Source: Symsagittifera roscoffensis (taxonomy: Eukaryota; Xenacoelomorpha; Acoela; Convolutidae). From it: DNA of 64,000 nt. A program made the translations under genes and the position numbers. Numbering within the stretch: the first letter of the stretch is position 1; every line of letters begins with the position of its first letter. This document shows positions 31,660 through 41,850 of the stretch, in pieces. The stretch is taken from NCBI RefSeq assembly GCF_963678635.1, contig NW_026970991.1, positions 82,994-146,993 of the forward strand. Reading direction: 5' to 3'. The notes under the pieces were generated by a model. It was not told the DNA's origin. It worked only from the letters and a program-made list of their open reading frames with translations, and did not search any database.

Positions 31660-33149
31660 TCCTTCTCCTCGCACAGGACCCCAGGATTTATTAGTAACAC
31701 ACTATGATTGTGAAGAAAACGAACAAAAAACACTACTCAAATATGCAATAAATCAAGTATCACAATGCGAAACAGAACCACAAGCTATAGAAACTACAAA
31801 TGTAATAGCATGTAAATACAGAAATCGACTTTATAAAACACAATACTCTGAAATACTTGTCGAATACGAAAAAGGTTTCGACATGACCACTGGAAAAATA
31901 AAATTTGACCCTCATGCCAAAATTCATCCTATTAACGAAGGAACATCATACGACCCAGTAAACTTTTATAAGAGCACAGGTCAACCTGTTGGAAAACTAA
32001 AACCATACGATAGTAAAAGCACACGTTTACAAGAATTGTCACTAATGAATAGCACCTACTTTGGTAATATACATTATGATATTCACTTAGATATGAAATT
32101 AGACTACCTAATCAGTAGAATTTTCCAAGAAATGTCACTCTCCAAATTAGAAACACTTCACCAATTATGCGAATTGGAAAGGACACAAATCCTACAATCA
32201 CTCGCACTAGCAGTATTGAAAATACCCTACGCAGGATACTTAGTGTCAGGAAATAGATAAAATTTTCTAGACTACGAAGGAAATATTTTATGGTTTCATA
32301 CTTGTATCAAAAAAATATCACCACTATATGTTTTTGAAGATAAACGTTGTTATAAAAGTATCCCTATATTCTATAAAAATAAAGTAAATTTTGTCGACAC
32401 ACTTTCAAGACGAACATACTTTTGGGATACCGCAGTCCCATGTGGATCAGAAAATAGCCACAATGTCGTACAATTAAACCCTGACGAAGATAAATACTAC
32501 CTACTTACACCGTATCCTACATTAATGCAACCACTCAAAAAGTTTTCACCCGAAAGCATCAGAGCTATCGCTCGTAACCCAAATATTGATTTACAATCAA
32601 TTGGAATATATTCTAAATCTGATAAACAGCATCACATTAGAACACAACAATTTCAAGAACTATTAACACAAACGGACACAATACAACGACAATCAATCGA
32701 CCAAAATTAAAGAAAACTTGCCGAAACCGCAAGATTTGCAGACATTTATACACAAGACTACAGCGGATATTTTAAGGATATTAAAAATCACATATATTTA
32801 AACTGTGAAAAATACAGACCACAGGATACTTCACCCATAAAAATTTTCAGTTTTGTCACCTTAAAAAACTAAATTCTCGCCTTTCCAGGATGGCCCATAC
32901 ACACAAGTGAATCGCCAAGCAAGTGTAGCACGTTTACTATTTGCAGGATTTTTTGGAATTTTTCCATCATCAATCAATAAAATACTTCTAGATGCACAAA
33001 TAAAAGAATATAATACAAAAAAATCATCAAGACAAAACACATATGACGAAGAACATAATAATATAGATACAACACCTAAGGCAACACAGATACCACCCCT
33101 ACCACAACACCATTCATTATCATTAGTCCCCAAAATTTTCGAAACCTAG
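31660..33149 (+). pseudogene. ET1 envelope-like glycoprotein region, fragmented
   Basis: Frames read LLVTHYDCEENEQKTLLKYA then INQVSQCETEPQAIE, later RLQELSLMNSTYFGNIHYDI, and (after a stop at 32258) WFHTCIKKISPLYV, DTAVPCGSENSHN. After further breaks, ARLLFAGFFGIFPSSINKIL looks like a membrane anchor, followed by a charged tail. Position after integrase, scattered cysteines, an N-glycosylation site and a C-terminal hydrophobic segment fit an env-type gene. The DC...NQV..C pattern recalls glycoproteins captured from negative-strand RNA viruses; that is inference. CTTCTCCTCGCACAG at about 31,661-31,676 resembles a splice acceptor for a subgenomic env mRNA. Several stops and frame changes make it inactive. 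Confidence 0.55.
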
Positions 33150-33513
33150 CAGCCAGAAATAACCCAAATTTTAGACCAAAGACAACACAAAGTCCCATTC
33201 AACACATAATGACACATCATTTACAAAATGATAATACATATGAACAAATTATCGAACAACCTCATACCACCACTTTTCAGTCTCAAAATAATCATTATTT
33301 TAGCCCACGATGAGCCGACAACTTGGATCCCTCCATCGCTCAAATTCCCACCCAGCCAACCTCCAAACTCAAATCCCAATTATCCCACTTTTTGCTTTCC
33401 CCCCACCCGATTCTCCAATTATTATTATACCATCAAGCATGAATTCTGATACTAACTCAGATTCTTCTGTTTTTCATACTATCTCACAATTTAATAACTC
33501 CAATGTAGAAACT
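32966..33513 (+). repeat. ET1 segment B, second copy
   Basis: Near-identical to 30100-30647. Here its left side continues a coding frame (LLFAGFFGIFPSSINKILLD) and its right side continues with CCGACGAATTCGCAG, so this is probably the original context. Confidence 0.95.
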
Positions 33514-33519
33514 CCCGAC

Positions 33520-34216
33520 GAATTCGCAGACTCCGAGCCATCTCCCTCTACCCATACCCAGACCAACTCCTCAGTTTTTTCAAAACCCCCCTTTCGACCC
33601 ATCTAATCCAGTCATCCACTCCCAACCCTTTCCACTCCGTCTTACGCTTCCCAAGTAACCCCAACCTATTATCCATTTAATTCCGACAGATCACCTAATA
33701 AATCTCCAGATAAAATTCAAATTTCCGAAGAACTTGACAATTTTTTACACTACAACAAAAATTAATACACCCCCACACTCTTACAATACATCAACTATCA
33801 TCAACAGTAACATCTTCAAATCCACCAACTCCTACACCCTCTTTAGCTTACACTCCATCATTAGCTCAATCATCCACATCCACCAAAAAACCTACCAGCA
33901 CTAACCGAGCTTACCACACTTTTAAACGAAAACTCCCAAATCACCCATTTCAAACCAAACCCGGAACAGCCCGAGAATATTTTAACCGCCCAGAACACAC
34001 AAACACAAAAAATGTTCTTGAAATCACCCTTCCCTCATTTCCACAATATACATTAAATACCCCTACCATTGCTAACGAAACACGAAATTGTGTTGATGAG
34101 CACGTTTTAATGCCAACACTTCATTGGACAGCTTACTACAATTATACTACTCCCCTTTGTCTACCACTAGCTAACACTAATGAAAATATCGAGAAAAAAC
34201 AAAAATATATTATATA
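33520..34216 (+). pseudogene. ET1 downstream broken frame
   Basis: Coding-like sequence in changing frames: Pro/Ser/Thr-rich to about 33,765, then from about 33,850 a frame with REYFNRPEHTNTKNVLEITL and NTPTIANETRNCVDEHVLMP. No domain recognised. It may be a further structural or accessory gene of the element. Confidence 0.35.
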
Positions 34217-34310
34217 GACTCACCACATCATTAACACCTCAAAAATTTATTTACGTTGGATATAAAAATTATTAAAAACATTCACTGCGGCCCGAGCTAA
34301 CGATTTCTCA

Positions 34311-34903
34311 ATGGAATACTACGATCATAATATCATCCGTCCTAACCAAGATCAATTTTTAGACGAAGATCGCTTTGCAAACCCGCAACTAACCGAAAAT
34401 TTTTTTATTAAAACACTATACCTATTCACACTTAATATTTTTGATAAAAAGCATGATCATATAATTTCAGAAGCATTAGTTGACATACAAGCATATGAAA
34501 TCTTCTATGATAAATTACAGTTATTTTCACTATTCTTTCACTTTTTTTCACCACAGGAACGCGATTTGCACTGTTCCCACGATATAGTGTTTTGCACTAA
34601 ACAAACGCACAGTTATTGATTTACACACATATTATCGTTTTATACAAAACCATTTTGATTTACACACACCATCACGACAACCCCACCATCGTTTTTAGTT
34701 TATTAACTCGAAATACACATCACCATTCTTTCTCAATTTTACATATTGCATTAAAAATACTAGCCTCCACGGCATCCTCCGCAACTATGACCCAGTTACC
34801 CAAATGTATATATTCTTTCCCATCACGAAGACCTTCAATGATGAAGAATCAAGACCCTTCATTATCCCGCATGAATTCATACAACCTATCGAAATACCCA
34901 TAG
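34311..34903 (+). other. ET1 unassigned 3' frames
   Basis: A 102-codon frame (34311-34619) begins MEYYDHNIIRPNQDQFLDED and contains a YLFTLNIFDKKHDHIISEAL stretch; a 95-codon His/Thr-rich frame overlaps its end. Neither resembles a known protein. Confidence 0.3.
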
Positions 34904-36709
34904 TAGAATTTATTCACAATACTAAATATATAATCATAAAATTTATAACCTAATTCAAAACACACCTTATGAGTTCGCAGTAGGCACAGAAGAACTAAAC
35001 ACCATCAACGCACTTCAATTGCTTTGGTCACTGCTACAAACTGAAAATGTCATACGCATACTAGCCAAGTTATTAACAACATCAGCCTTAATTCACGACA
35101 TCTTCCCACATGGATGAATATGGTAAATGTGAATTAAAATAATTTTAACTAATAAATTTAAAACTGTACTAACCATTTTCTTTCAATGTTTAATTTATTC
35201 TTTTAGTCTTCACACCACAATCATCTACAAAACAGAAAAATAAAAACTTGTTAAATTATATTCAAACTCCTTAATCTTTCGCATTAAATAATGTAGTAAA
35301 ATTCATACCAAATGTAGTAATTCCATTTATAAATTATTTTCCCACGAAGCAGTAAAATTAATACGATGAAAATTTGAATTTTTAAATTTCCCCAAAAGCA
35401 GTAAAATTCAGTTTCTATGCAATAAATTCATAAAATGAGAAAGCAGTACTAACTTATTCAATGTTCTCATTCATTCGCACAAGAATTCTATCCATACTCG
35501 CACAGCTCGCCCACGAAGAATTGCTTAAGTAATGATTTTATGTTTCAAGATTTCACTAACAACAACTCTAACAAGCGATAACAAGTTTCAAACTTTTCTT
35601 TAACCCGGTTGGAAAGGAATTATATACTACACCAAACTAACCAACGCAGCTTACTAAACACCACAAATCATAAAATAACAGCATGACTAAGAAAAGAAAA
35701 CCAACGGTACCCAAACCGGATTAACCCAGCTTAAAACTGAATAACTTATTCTAATGAAGACTATTATAAAGTCTAAGAAAGAAATAATAAAACACAAAAA
35801 ACTCGTAAGACAAACCCAAACCAAAAACAATTTAATTTTTGAAAAAAGGACACAACCAAAGTAACATAAGAAAGACCAGAAAAAACCAACTCAAAATGTT
35901 ATCACATAACAGGACCTCTCAAAGAAACAGCATGAAATAATACTCCCATTCCTGGCCTAACCCACCAAAGAAGGACGTCCTGAGCATGCTTATAGCCGGC
36001 CTAACTCACCGCGCTACACCCACGCTTTGTGACCACACTTCAATTTTTTAATAAGAGGTACTCAAGGGTGAGTAACTCTTCAAAATAACTGAACTAAAGT
36101 AAAACGCTTTTATGAAAACAACTAATTAAGATCATGACTAAAAACTAAATTAACGAAAATTTATAAAATGTAAATCATAATATGCAGTATATAGATCACC
36201 CACAACAACAAAGACGAACATCCAAAGACTAGACGATCCCATCACACTCAAACAAAAGAATGGCTAAACATAACCGACATGCGGTCCACAATCACGACTC
36301 AAAGGATTTAGACTACGACTTGACTTCGCAGAAAAGGACTTCATTGAACTAGACCAATGACCACCTCGATGTTCAAGTGTACGTACAGATCCGAGTTACA
36401 AGGCATCCCTTCCAAACACGATTTTCACGCCGTTCCCAGACGAGGCTGCACACAAAACAGTTCTCTACTAATACAGAAAAATCTGACATAGCAAACCATT
36501 TTGAAATCGGATTGATTTCATTGGGGATCACAATCGTTGTCGAATGACATAATAACAACTTCCTATCCCTGATTCCAGCGTCCTGGAACGTTCTTCTTCA
36601 AGAGGAACCGGATAAGAAAATGATGTTCGCCAAATACCAACGTTCATCATTCATCCTTCAATTACAGAAAGAAAGATAGTTCTAAAAAACTCTGTAAACC
36701 CCGGATGGG
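34904..36709 (+). other. ET1 3' non-coding region
   Basis: No frame of note. Three short phrases around GCAGTAAAATT recur near 35,290-35,430. The stretch becomes less A-biased towards the 3' LTR. Long non-coding 3' sequence of this size is unusual for a Ty3/gypsy element. Confidence 0.5.
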
Positions 36710-37118
36710 TGGAACCCGATCTAAACTACATTTTATTATTAGATAAATTAGATATTTTACCACTGTAAAATATTTAATATTAATCAATCATATTCCATCA
36801 AACTAACAACCCACTTATTTGTAAGTGCTGAAACTACTTGTAGTTTCAGCACCAGAGTGATTTGAATTTAACTTAGAAATTAGTTGTCTCTCCAAGAGAA
36901 CTTCAGCAGTCGCAATAAGCCAGTATACTCTAGATCTATTGAGCCTAGCAGAGACTAGTAAAACACCCTGAGACTAGTAGATATAAGAGTAAGATTAGGA
37001 TCGGTATTAGAATAAGAAGTTGCACGAATCTATCCGGCCGAAAATAAGATAGCGTGACGAGCAGACGGTGTACCCTATCCGAAATTACTCTGTGAGTTAA
37101 CCTCAAGGACCTAACTCA
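36710..37118 (+). repeat. ET1 3' LTR
   Basis: Matches the 5' LTR over its whole 409 bp with about 20 substitutions and no length change. The hairpin is intact at 36826-36851. It is followed immediately by CTTA, the target duplication. The preceding GGATGGG is a poor polypurine tract. Confidence 0.95.
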
Positions 37119-37754
37119 CTTAATAATTTGCGTATTTCAGGTTGACTGATGCTACGTTTTGTTTAGCTGATTGTAGAAAATATCACCTGCGTTGTCTATG
37201 ATTTTGTGCCATCTACTAATTAACCACGTGTTCTATCTATTTTCCCGCTTTGTTTACTGGTCAAAGGGGTATGGGGGCTATAGGAGGAAAATCTTTGTAT
37301 AAAAATGGTGAGCATTGCATTTTTTTTGATAGTTTCTCTTTGAAACATCTCCACGTCAAGTAGTAAGAGTTTTTGATTTCAGTTTTTTTCGTTTTCACCG
37401 CCTCTCTGCCGCGCCCCACAGCCTCCCAACCGCGGCTCCTCCACCCTGCAGCGCTCCACTCTTAAATCAAATTTAATAATCAAGCAAAGTTGATCTGAAT
37501 TATGAAGCATCATATGAAGCAAACGTTCACATTCAATCAATTTTTATGTAGTGAGTCATTGATTATACTTTTCAAGTATTCCTTCTATTCTTTGTAGGTG
37601 CAGCAGTCAAATCGATTGATCGACTACATTTTCATATCCCATAGTTGGTGGCGGCTCTTGTTGTTGACATCTCAGACAGCTCCATTAGTTTCCTCATGCT
37701 CATGTTGATCTGCTGATAATTAAGGCATGCTTCGTTCCAGGCATGCTTATCTAA
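37119..37754. other. spacer between ET1 and ET2
   Basis: Starts with the CTTA target duplication of ET1. No gene recognised. A GC-rich patch (CCGCGCCCCACAGCCTCCC and following) lies near 37,400-37,450. Confidence 0.6.
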
Positions 37755-37961
37755 ACAGTACGTAGATAATGTCATGACAAATCTTTTAAATACAACTTGA
37801 ATCGTTCATAAGTTGAGACAGAAAGAATGAGAGCACTTGATGATAAATCTAGAAAGGTTTGGCAGGTCGGTCGCGACCTTGATAAACAAAAGGCGAGTTT
37901 AGCACGAATAGCCAGCACACTAATGACGTCATAATAATCTAATAAACTACGCCACACCACA
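37755..37961 (-). repeat. ET2 3' LTR, truncated
   Basis: 207 bp matching the first part of the 5' LTR with four substitutions. It keeps TGACGTCA (37924-37931) and GGTCGCGACC (37869-37878). The homology ends at TACTGT, about 85 bp before the expected CACA end. Confidence 0.92.
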
Positions 37962-37973
37962 TTTCCCCCTCTC
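37962..37973 (-). promoter_or_regulatory. ET2 polypurine tract
   Basis: Minus-strand GAGAGGGGGAAA directly precedes the 3' LTR start TGTGG. This is the expected position and composition for the plus-strand primer in reverse transcription. Confidence 0.88.
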
Positions 37974-38288
37974 GGGAAAAATTCAAACAAAGTTTGAATT
38001 TCTTTACTTTGACAAAAAAAAATACTAAATGTGCCCTCACGGACGTTAAACAATACTTCTTGTATCAGATAAAACACTAGGAGGAGTTTTACAAATGGAC
38101 TGATGTGACTTGAGGAAGAATACGAAAGTTTTGTAAGTTTTAGCTAGTTCGAAGGTACGAAAAGTTTTATTTGTCTGAACGACGCAATGGGTGGTCGGAA
38201 GAACTCTTTTTAGAGAAGCGCGTGAATTTTCTATATAAGCCTTCGGAATCATCGGGAAGAACAACCCGAGACTGTCCTGCTTGGTTCA

Positions 38289-38815
38289 CTAGTTCTGGAT
38301 TAGCCACGACAAAACGAACTTTCTTGTCTCCGGCGAAGCAGGAGTTGACGGAGGTGTAGACATCGACTGTGTATGAATGATATTCACGGAATGTCTGATG
38401 GGACTGCCGTAAAATGTGGTCTGCTTTTTCCGTCGTGAAGAGGCACGAGACGAATTCGAAGAAGATGAGATATTTCCATCCGGTTCAGACATTATGCCGG
38501 GACCATTTCGGGTGGGAAGACCCGATGCCGTCAAACTTGTCGAAGTTCCTTCTTGAGATTTCGGAATTAAAGATTCATCTGAAGAAATGGGGATGAGGTC
38601 TGGACATACTGGATTTTTTACTGAAGTTGGTGAATTTGGTTTAATACTGATGGGAACCTCCGTTCCTTGATTTCCAGACGTGGAAGAAGATGCCGTTAAG
38701 TCTACTACTGGAGTAAAGTGTTGTGGAAAAGGAGTAGTCTGTACGCCTGGAGCCTCCGGGACTGAAGTTTCCTTTGACTTAGTTGATACAATTTGGCCAC
38801 GAGATGGAGTATATG
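38289..38815 (-). CDS. ET2 pol C-terminal Ser/Thr/Pro tail
   Basis: Open through SRGQIVSTKSKETSVPEAPG, SGNQGTEVPISIKPNSPTS and MSEPDGNISSSSNSSRASSR to TAA at 38289. It continues integrase after a one-base frame change near 38,800-38,815. Disordered composition, no domain. Confidence 0.65.
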
Positions 38816-40296
38816 AAGTTGGCAGAGATGGGAGTTTTGGGTGAGCAGGTACCTTTACAGTTTTGGCTGTGATTCGTTAGCGAGATCGATTGTTTGAGAG
38901 GCCGATTGTCTTCTGATGATGACGGTGAAGATGACACAATGGGGCGTTTTTGCCCCTTCTTGACAGGCGTTAGTTGTTTGCCTGAAAAACTTAGATCGGT
39001 TGATTTAAGACGTACCGCCAAATGATTTCTTCTAATCACTTTTCCCTTATCAGAAATATATGTGGACCCAGTAATCCGCACAATTTTGCCCTTAAAAGGT
39101 TTGAAAAGTTCTCTGCCAGACTTCCTATTTAGAAATTTCCTAAATATTTCGACTTTATTTGGTTCATTCAATACTAAGTAATCCAAATTACGTTTTGGTA
39201 ACGACGGGCGAATTTTATCCGTTTGCATCTGGTTCCGAAATCTAAGGAAACCAGCAGACAAATTAGAGCGAAGGGTGGCTGCGAGGACTTGATTCCTTTC
39301 CGTCAGCGTCTTCAACGCTTTGACTCCCTCCTGATGTGACAAGGACTTTTTCAATGTCAGCCACTGATTGGCGGAATGTGCCAGGCTCTCCAGTGCGCGA
39401 TAGTGAGGTGTATCCGAAACTGAGTCCGTAGGTCCTCTAAAATATGGAGACACCGTCGGGCTTGACTGCCCCTTCCTGACAACTTTTATCCTCGGTCGGC
39501 TATCGCACTGCTCCCGACGCTGTTCGTGTGTTAATAGGTCCCGTTCCAATTGTTGGTTATCTAAATTAACGCCCGTAGATAAACGCTCAGCCGCAATAGA
39601 TAGCTTCGTATTCGGAGGACGGTCAAAGTGAAGCTCAAAAGGTGAAACCCCAGTAACAGAATTTTTTGTAATCCGAATATCTTCAATAATATTTCTAAGA
39701 GTATCTTGATCATTTGAAAAATCCGAACTCAACCGCGAGGCGCCCAAACGACGTTTAATCGTTTGGATCGACCTTTCTACTAGACCGCAACCACGATGGT
39801 CCCCCACCGGGTAGAAATATTGGGCAATACTTTTATCTTTACAAAAATTTTGCACTAATTTGTTCTTAAAACCAGAATATTGGTCAGTTTTGATAGATTT
39901 GGGGATACTATGCTGTTGAATATACGATTTAAGAAATTTAATAATCTTTCGTCCTCCTGTAGAACGTGTAATCATAGCTGACGGATATTTTGAGTAACGG
40001 TCGATCGCGACCAAGATATAAATACTGTTACCAAACGAATCGAGTAGAGGGCCTGCGTAATCGAGCTGCAGCTCTTCATTAGGGCCAGACAAGAAGGGTA
40101 AAGGCTTGGAAGAGTTAAATGAAGCGTTCGCTTTCAAATTCTTACCAAACTTTGTGCACTGGGGACAATCTTTGCAAAGCTGGACGATATCTCGATGCAT
40201 TCGGGGCCACCAGATGTATTGCGCAGCATCAATCATGGCTAACTGACCCGCATGCGACCTATGTAGTCGAGACAATAATGGTTTTCTTAGGCACAT
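38779..40296 (-). CDS. ET2 integrase
   Basis: HHCC domain: RLHRSHAGQLAMIDAAQY and LCKDCPQCTKFG. DDE core: first Asp in LQLDYAGPLLDSFGNSIYIL, second in IKTDQYSGFKNK, Glu in GCGLVERSIQTIKRR, all present. A C-terminal region follows with a GPY/F-like module (ELFKPFKGKIVRITGSTYIS) and basic stretches. The last residues (FIYSISWPNCIN) are out of frame; the true tail continues in another frame. This is the best-preserved protein of the element and joins cDNA to host DNA in active relatives. Confidence 0.92.
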   Translation of the reverse strand: MCLRKPLLSRLHRSHAGQLAMIDAAQYIWWPRMHRDIVQLCKDCPQCTKFGKNLKANASFNSSKPLPFLSGPNEELQLDYAGPLLDSFGNSIYILVAIDRYSKYPSAMITRSTGGRKIIKFLKSYIQQHSIPKSIKTDQYSGFKNKLVQNFCKDKSIAQYFYPVGDHRGCGLVERSIQTIKRRLGASRLSSDFSNDQDTLRNIIEDIRITKNSVTGVSPFELHFDRPPNTKLSIAAERLSTGVNLDNQQLERDLLTHEQRREQCDSRPRIKVVRKGQSSPTVSPYFRGPTDSVSDTPHYRALESLAHSANQWLTLKKSLSHQEGVKALKTLTERNQVLAATLRSNLSAGFLRFRNQMQTDKIRPSLPKRNLDYLVLNEPNKVEIFRKFLNRKSGRELFKPFKGKIVRITGSTYISDKGKVIRRNHLAVRLKSTDLSFSGKQLTPVKKGQKRPIVSSSPSSSEDNRPLKQSISLTNHSQNCKGTCSPKTPISANFIYSISWPNCIN

Positions 40297-40990
40297 GGGT
40301 ATAGGTTTTCCACGACAATACAGCCATCCTCACCGCTGCACAATGCCAAAAGGATTTTATGTAGGGGTCGATACGGCAAAATCCTTCGTAGTCCCGGTTA
40401 ATAAGTGCTCGTTTCATTAGGCATAGACTGGTATCTTCGTCCGTAAGTTCCGACAGTACATCGGAATCCAAAATGCCCACCAACCCGGTTAACGATTTCT
40501 GGTCCTTAGCGACCACTGGTGACTTCAAAATTTCTAGACTATGAACTGACTTAGGTTGACGATTTGTTAATGTAGTTTTCCTGGCCCTTTTTGTTCTGAA
40601 ATTGGCTAATATACGGGCATATTGACTCCTCAACTCCACTCCGCGTTGTAATGTTGACGACCTTCTGGGACGTACTGCCCCCGCGCGAAACCGCGGCCGA
40701 GCCCTATCAGAGGAAAACCAATGTTGGTTGACTGGAAGGTACTGATTAAGAAGTTGCTCAAAACTGTCATTTGTGTTGTTGGTGTTAGAATCCATTGCAG
40801 TCTGAAAATGAAAAGCACCCAATAATACGATTACACTCCAGCAAATCCGATACGATGAAACAAAGACGAAAAAATCTATGAACGATAACAACAAATCACA
40901 ATCACTAACGGCCAAAGTAATAATCCACACTGAAATCAAAACTGGCAGATAATATGTAATCCATGCTGAGAAAGTGACAAAAACTTGCAT
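40259..40990 (-). CDS. ET2 RNase H-integrase linker and integrase N-terminus
   Basis: The first ~65 codons are hydrophobic (LISVWIITLAVSDCDLLLSF, ICWSVIVLLGAFHF) and end at a good splice-acceptor-like sequence CTTTTCATTTTCAG (about 40,800-40,815), followed by ATGGATTCTAACACC. From MDSNTNNTNDSFEQLLNQYL onward it looks like ordinary polyprotein: a basic linker, then LSELTDEDTSLCLMKRALIN and FWHCAAVR, which aligns with ET4 at about 52,080-52,190. It changes frame to integrase near 40,300. The hydrophobic part may be an intron-like insert or a separate small reading frame. Confidence 0.6.
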   Translation of the reverse strand: MQVFVTFSAWITYYLPVLISVWIITLAVSDCDLLLSFIDFFVFVSSYRICWSVIVLLGAFHFQTAMDSNTNNTNDSFEQLLNQYLPVNQHWFSSDRARPRFRAGAVRPRRSSTLQRGVELRSQYARILANFRTKRARKTTLTNRQPKSVHSLEILKSPVVAKDQKSLTGLVGILDSDVLSELTDEDTSLCLMKRALINRDYEGFCRIDPYIKSFWHCAAVRMAVLSWKTYTHVPKKTIIVSTT

Positions 40991-40998
40991 AATTTCTC

Positions 40999-41850
40999 TC
41001 AGCTTAATTTTGGAATGTTTTGAATTAAGGCGCCCTCTACCGATAGGCTTCCAAGCTTGTTAAATGCAACAATTGAATTGACCATAACGGGACGATTGGC
41101 CCGAGGCTGACCGAAATCCAATGACTCAATTAGGTTTATTGTATTAGATACGGCAGAATTCTGGCTGTTTTTCGTGATAGTAGGTGATTCTTCTAATAAA
41201 GAACAATACCTGGCCCATTCGTCCAGGAAATCGCACGCATCAAAGAATCGACTAATACATTTGACCACATATTGTTCGTCAAAACTGCTTGGTCGCGGTG
41301 CTTCAAACGTTGGGAAACGGGGCAAATAATCCACTATACCCAATTTACATCCGGAGATATGGAAAATAACGAAATCGAAAGGCAATAACCTATCAGCCCA
41401 TCTTGTTAATCGTGTTTGATGAGTTTTGCTACCTCGATTGGTCTTCAACCCGGATATAATCGCTTTATGCTCAGTTAAAACCACAAAATGATTCCCCAAC
41501 AAATAATTTCGAAAATGCTCACACGACCATACAATTGCTAGAAGTTCTAACTCATTAGTACTATATTTATTTTCCTGATCATTGAGAAAGCGTGACGCAA
41601 AAGCAATAGGGTTCCAAACATTCTTTTCTATCTCCTGTTCTAACGCAGCACCCAAACCACTATGACTGGCGTCACATTTCACACGCGAGTTCCGGCTTTG
41701 GTCATAATGATACTTTTTTGTGATGTTCGCTATCAATTGCAAGATGTTACTAAACGCAGTTTGTTGGCATTCCCCCCACACAAACTTACTTTTATTACTT
41801 GCTTTCAAGGACAGGCGTAATTGGTCCGAATGGACCTGAAGGTTCGGCAA
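40999..41850 (-). CDS. ET2 RT thumb/connection and RNase H
   Basis: Begins with LPNLQVHSDQLRLSLK, the continuation of RT in the shifted frame. RNase H acidic residues: VKCDASHSGLGAAL, NELELLAIVWSCEHFRNYLL and VLTEHKAII (Glu in the usual Asp position of the TDH motif), then GIVDYLPRFP. The LPRFP replaces the more usual LSRNP seen in ET3. Confidence 0.88.
   Translation of the reverse strand: MPNLQVHSDQLRLSLKASNKSKFVWGECQQTAFSNILQLIANITKKYHYDQSRNSRVKCDASHSGLGAALEQEIEKNVWNPIAFASRFLNDQENKYSTNELELLAIVWSCEHFRNYLLGNHFVVLTEHKAIISGLKTNRGSKTHQTRLTRWADRLLPFDFVIFHISGCKLGIVDYLPRFPTFEAPRPSSFDEQYVVKCISRFFDACDFLDEWARYCSLLEESPTITKNSQNSAVSNTINLIESLDFGQPRANRPVMVNSIVAFNKLGSLSVEGALIQNIPKLS

Larger units (their letters stand above)
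20895..37118 (+). mobile_element. ET1: 16.2-kb LTR retrotransposon with envelope-like region, RT-deleted
   Basis: Two 409-bp LTRs (20895-21303, 36710-37118) start TGGAAC, end CTAACTCA and are flanked by the 4-bp direct repeat CTTA, so both ends of one insertion are preserved. A primer-binding site follows the 5' LTR by two bases. The internal order is leader with small frames, gag-like, RNase H, integrase, basic tail, hydrophobic frames, Pro-rich frames, envelope-like and unassigned 3' frames. Protease and the RT fingers/palm are absent. All coding regions carry stops or frameshifts. The LTRs differ at roughly 20 positions, so the insertion is not recent. RNase H/integrase order and motifs fit the Ty3/gypsy group. 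The + strand is strikingly A-rich and G-poor. At 16 kb it is far longer than usual for this group. Confidence 0.92.
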
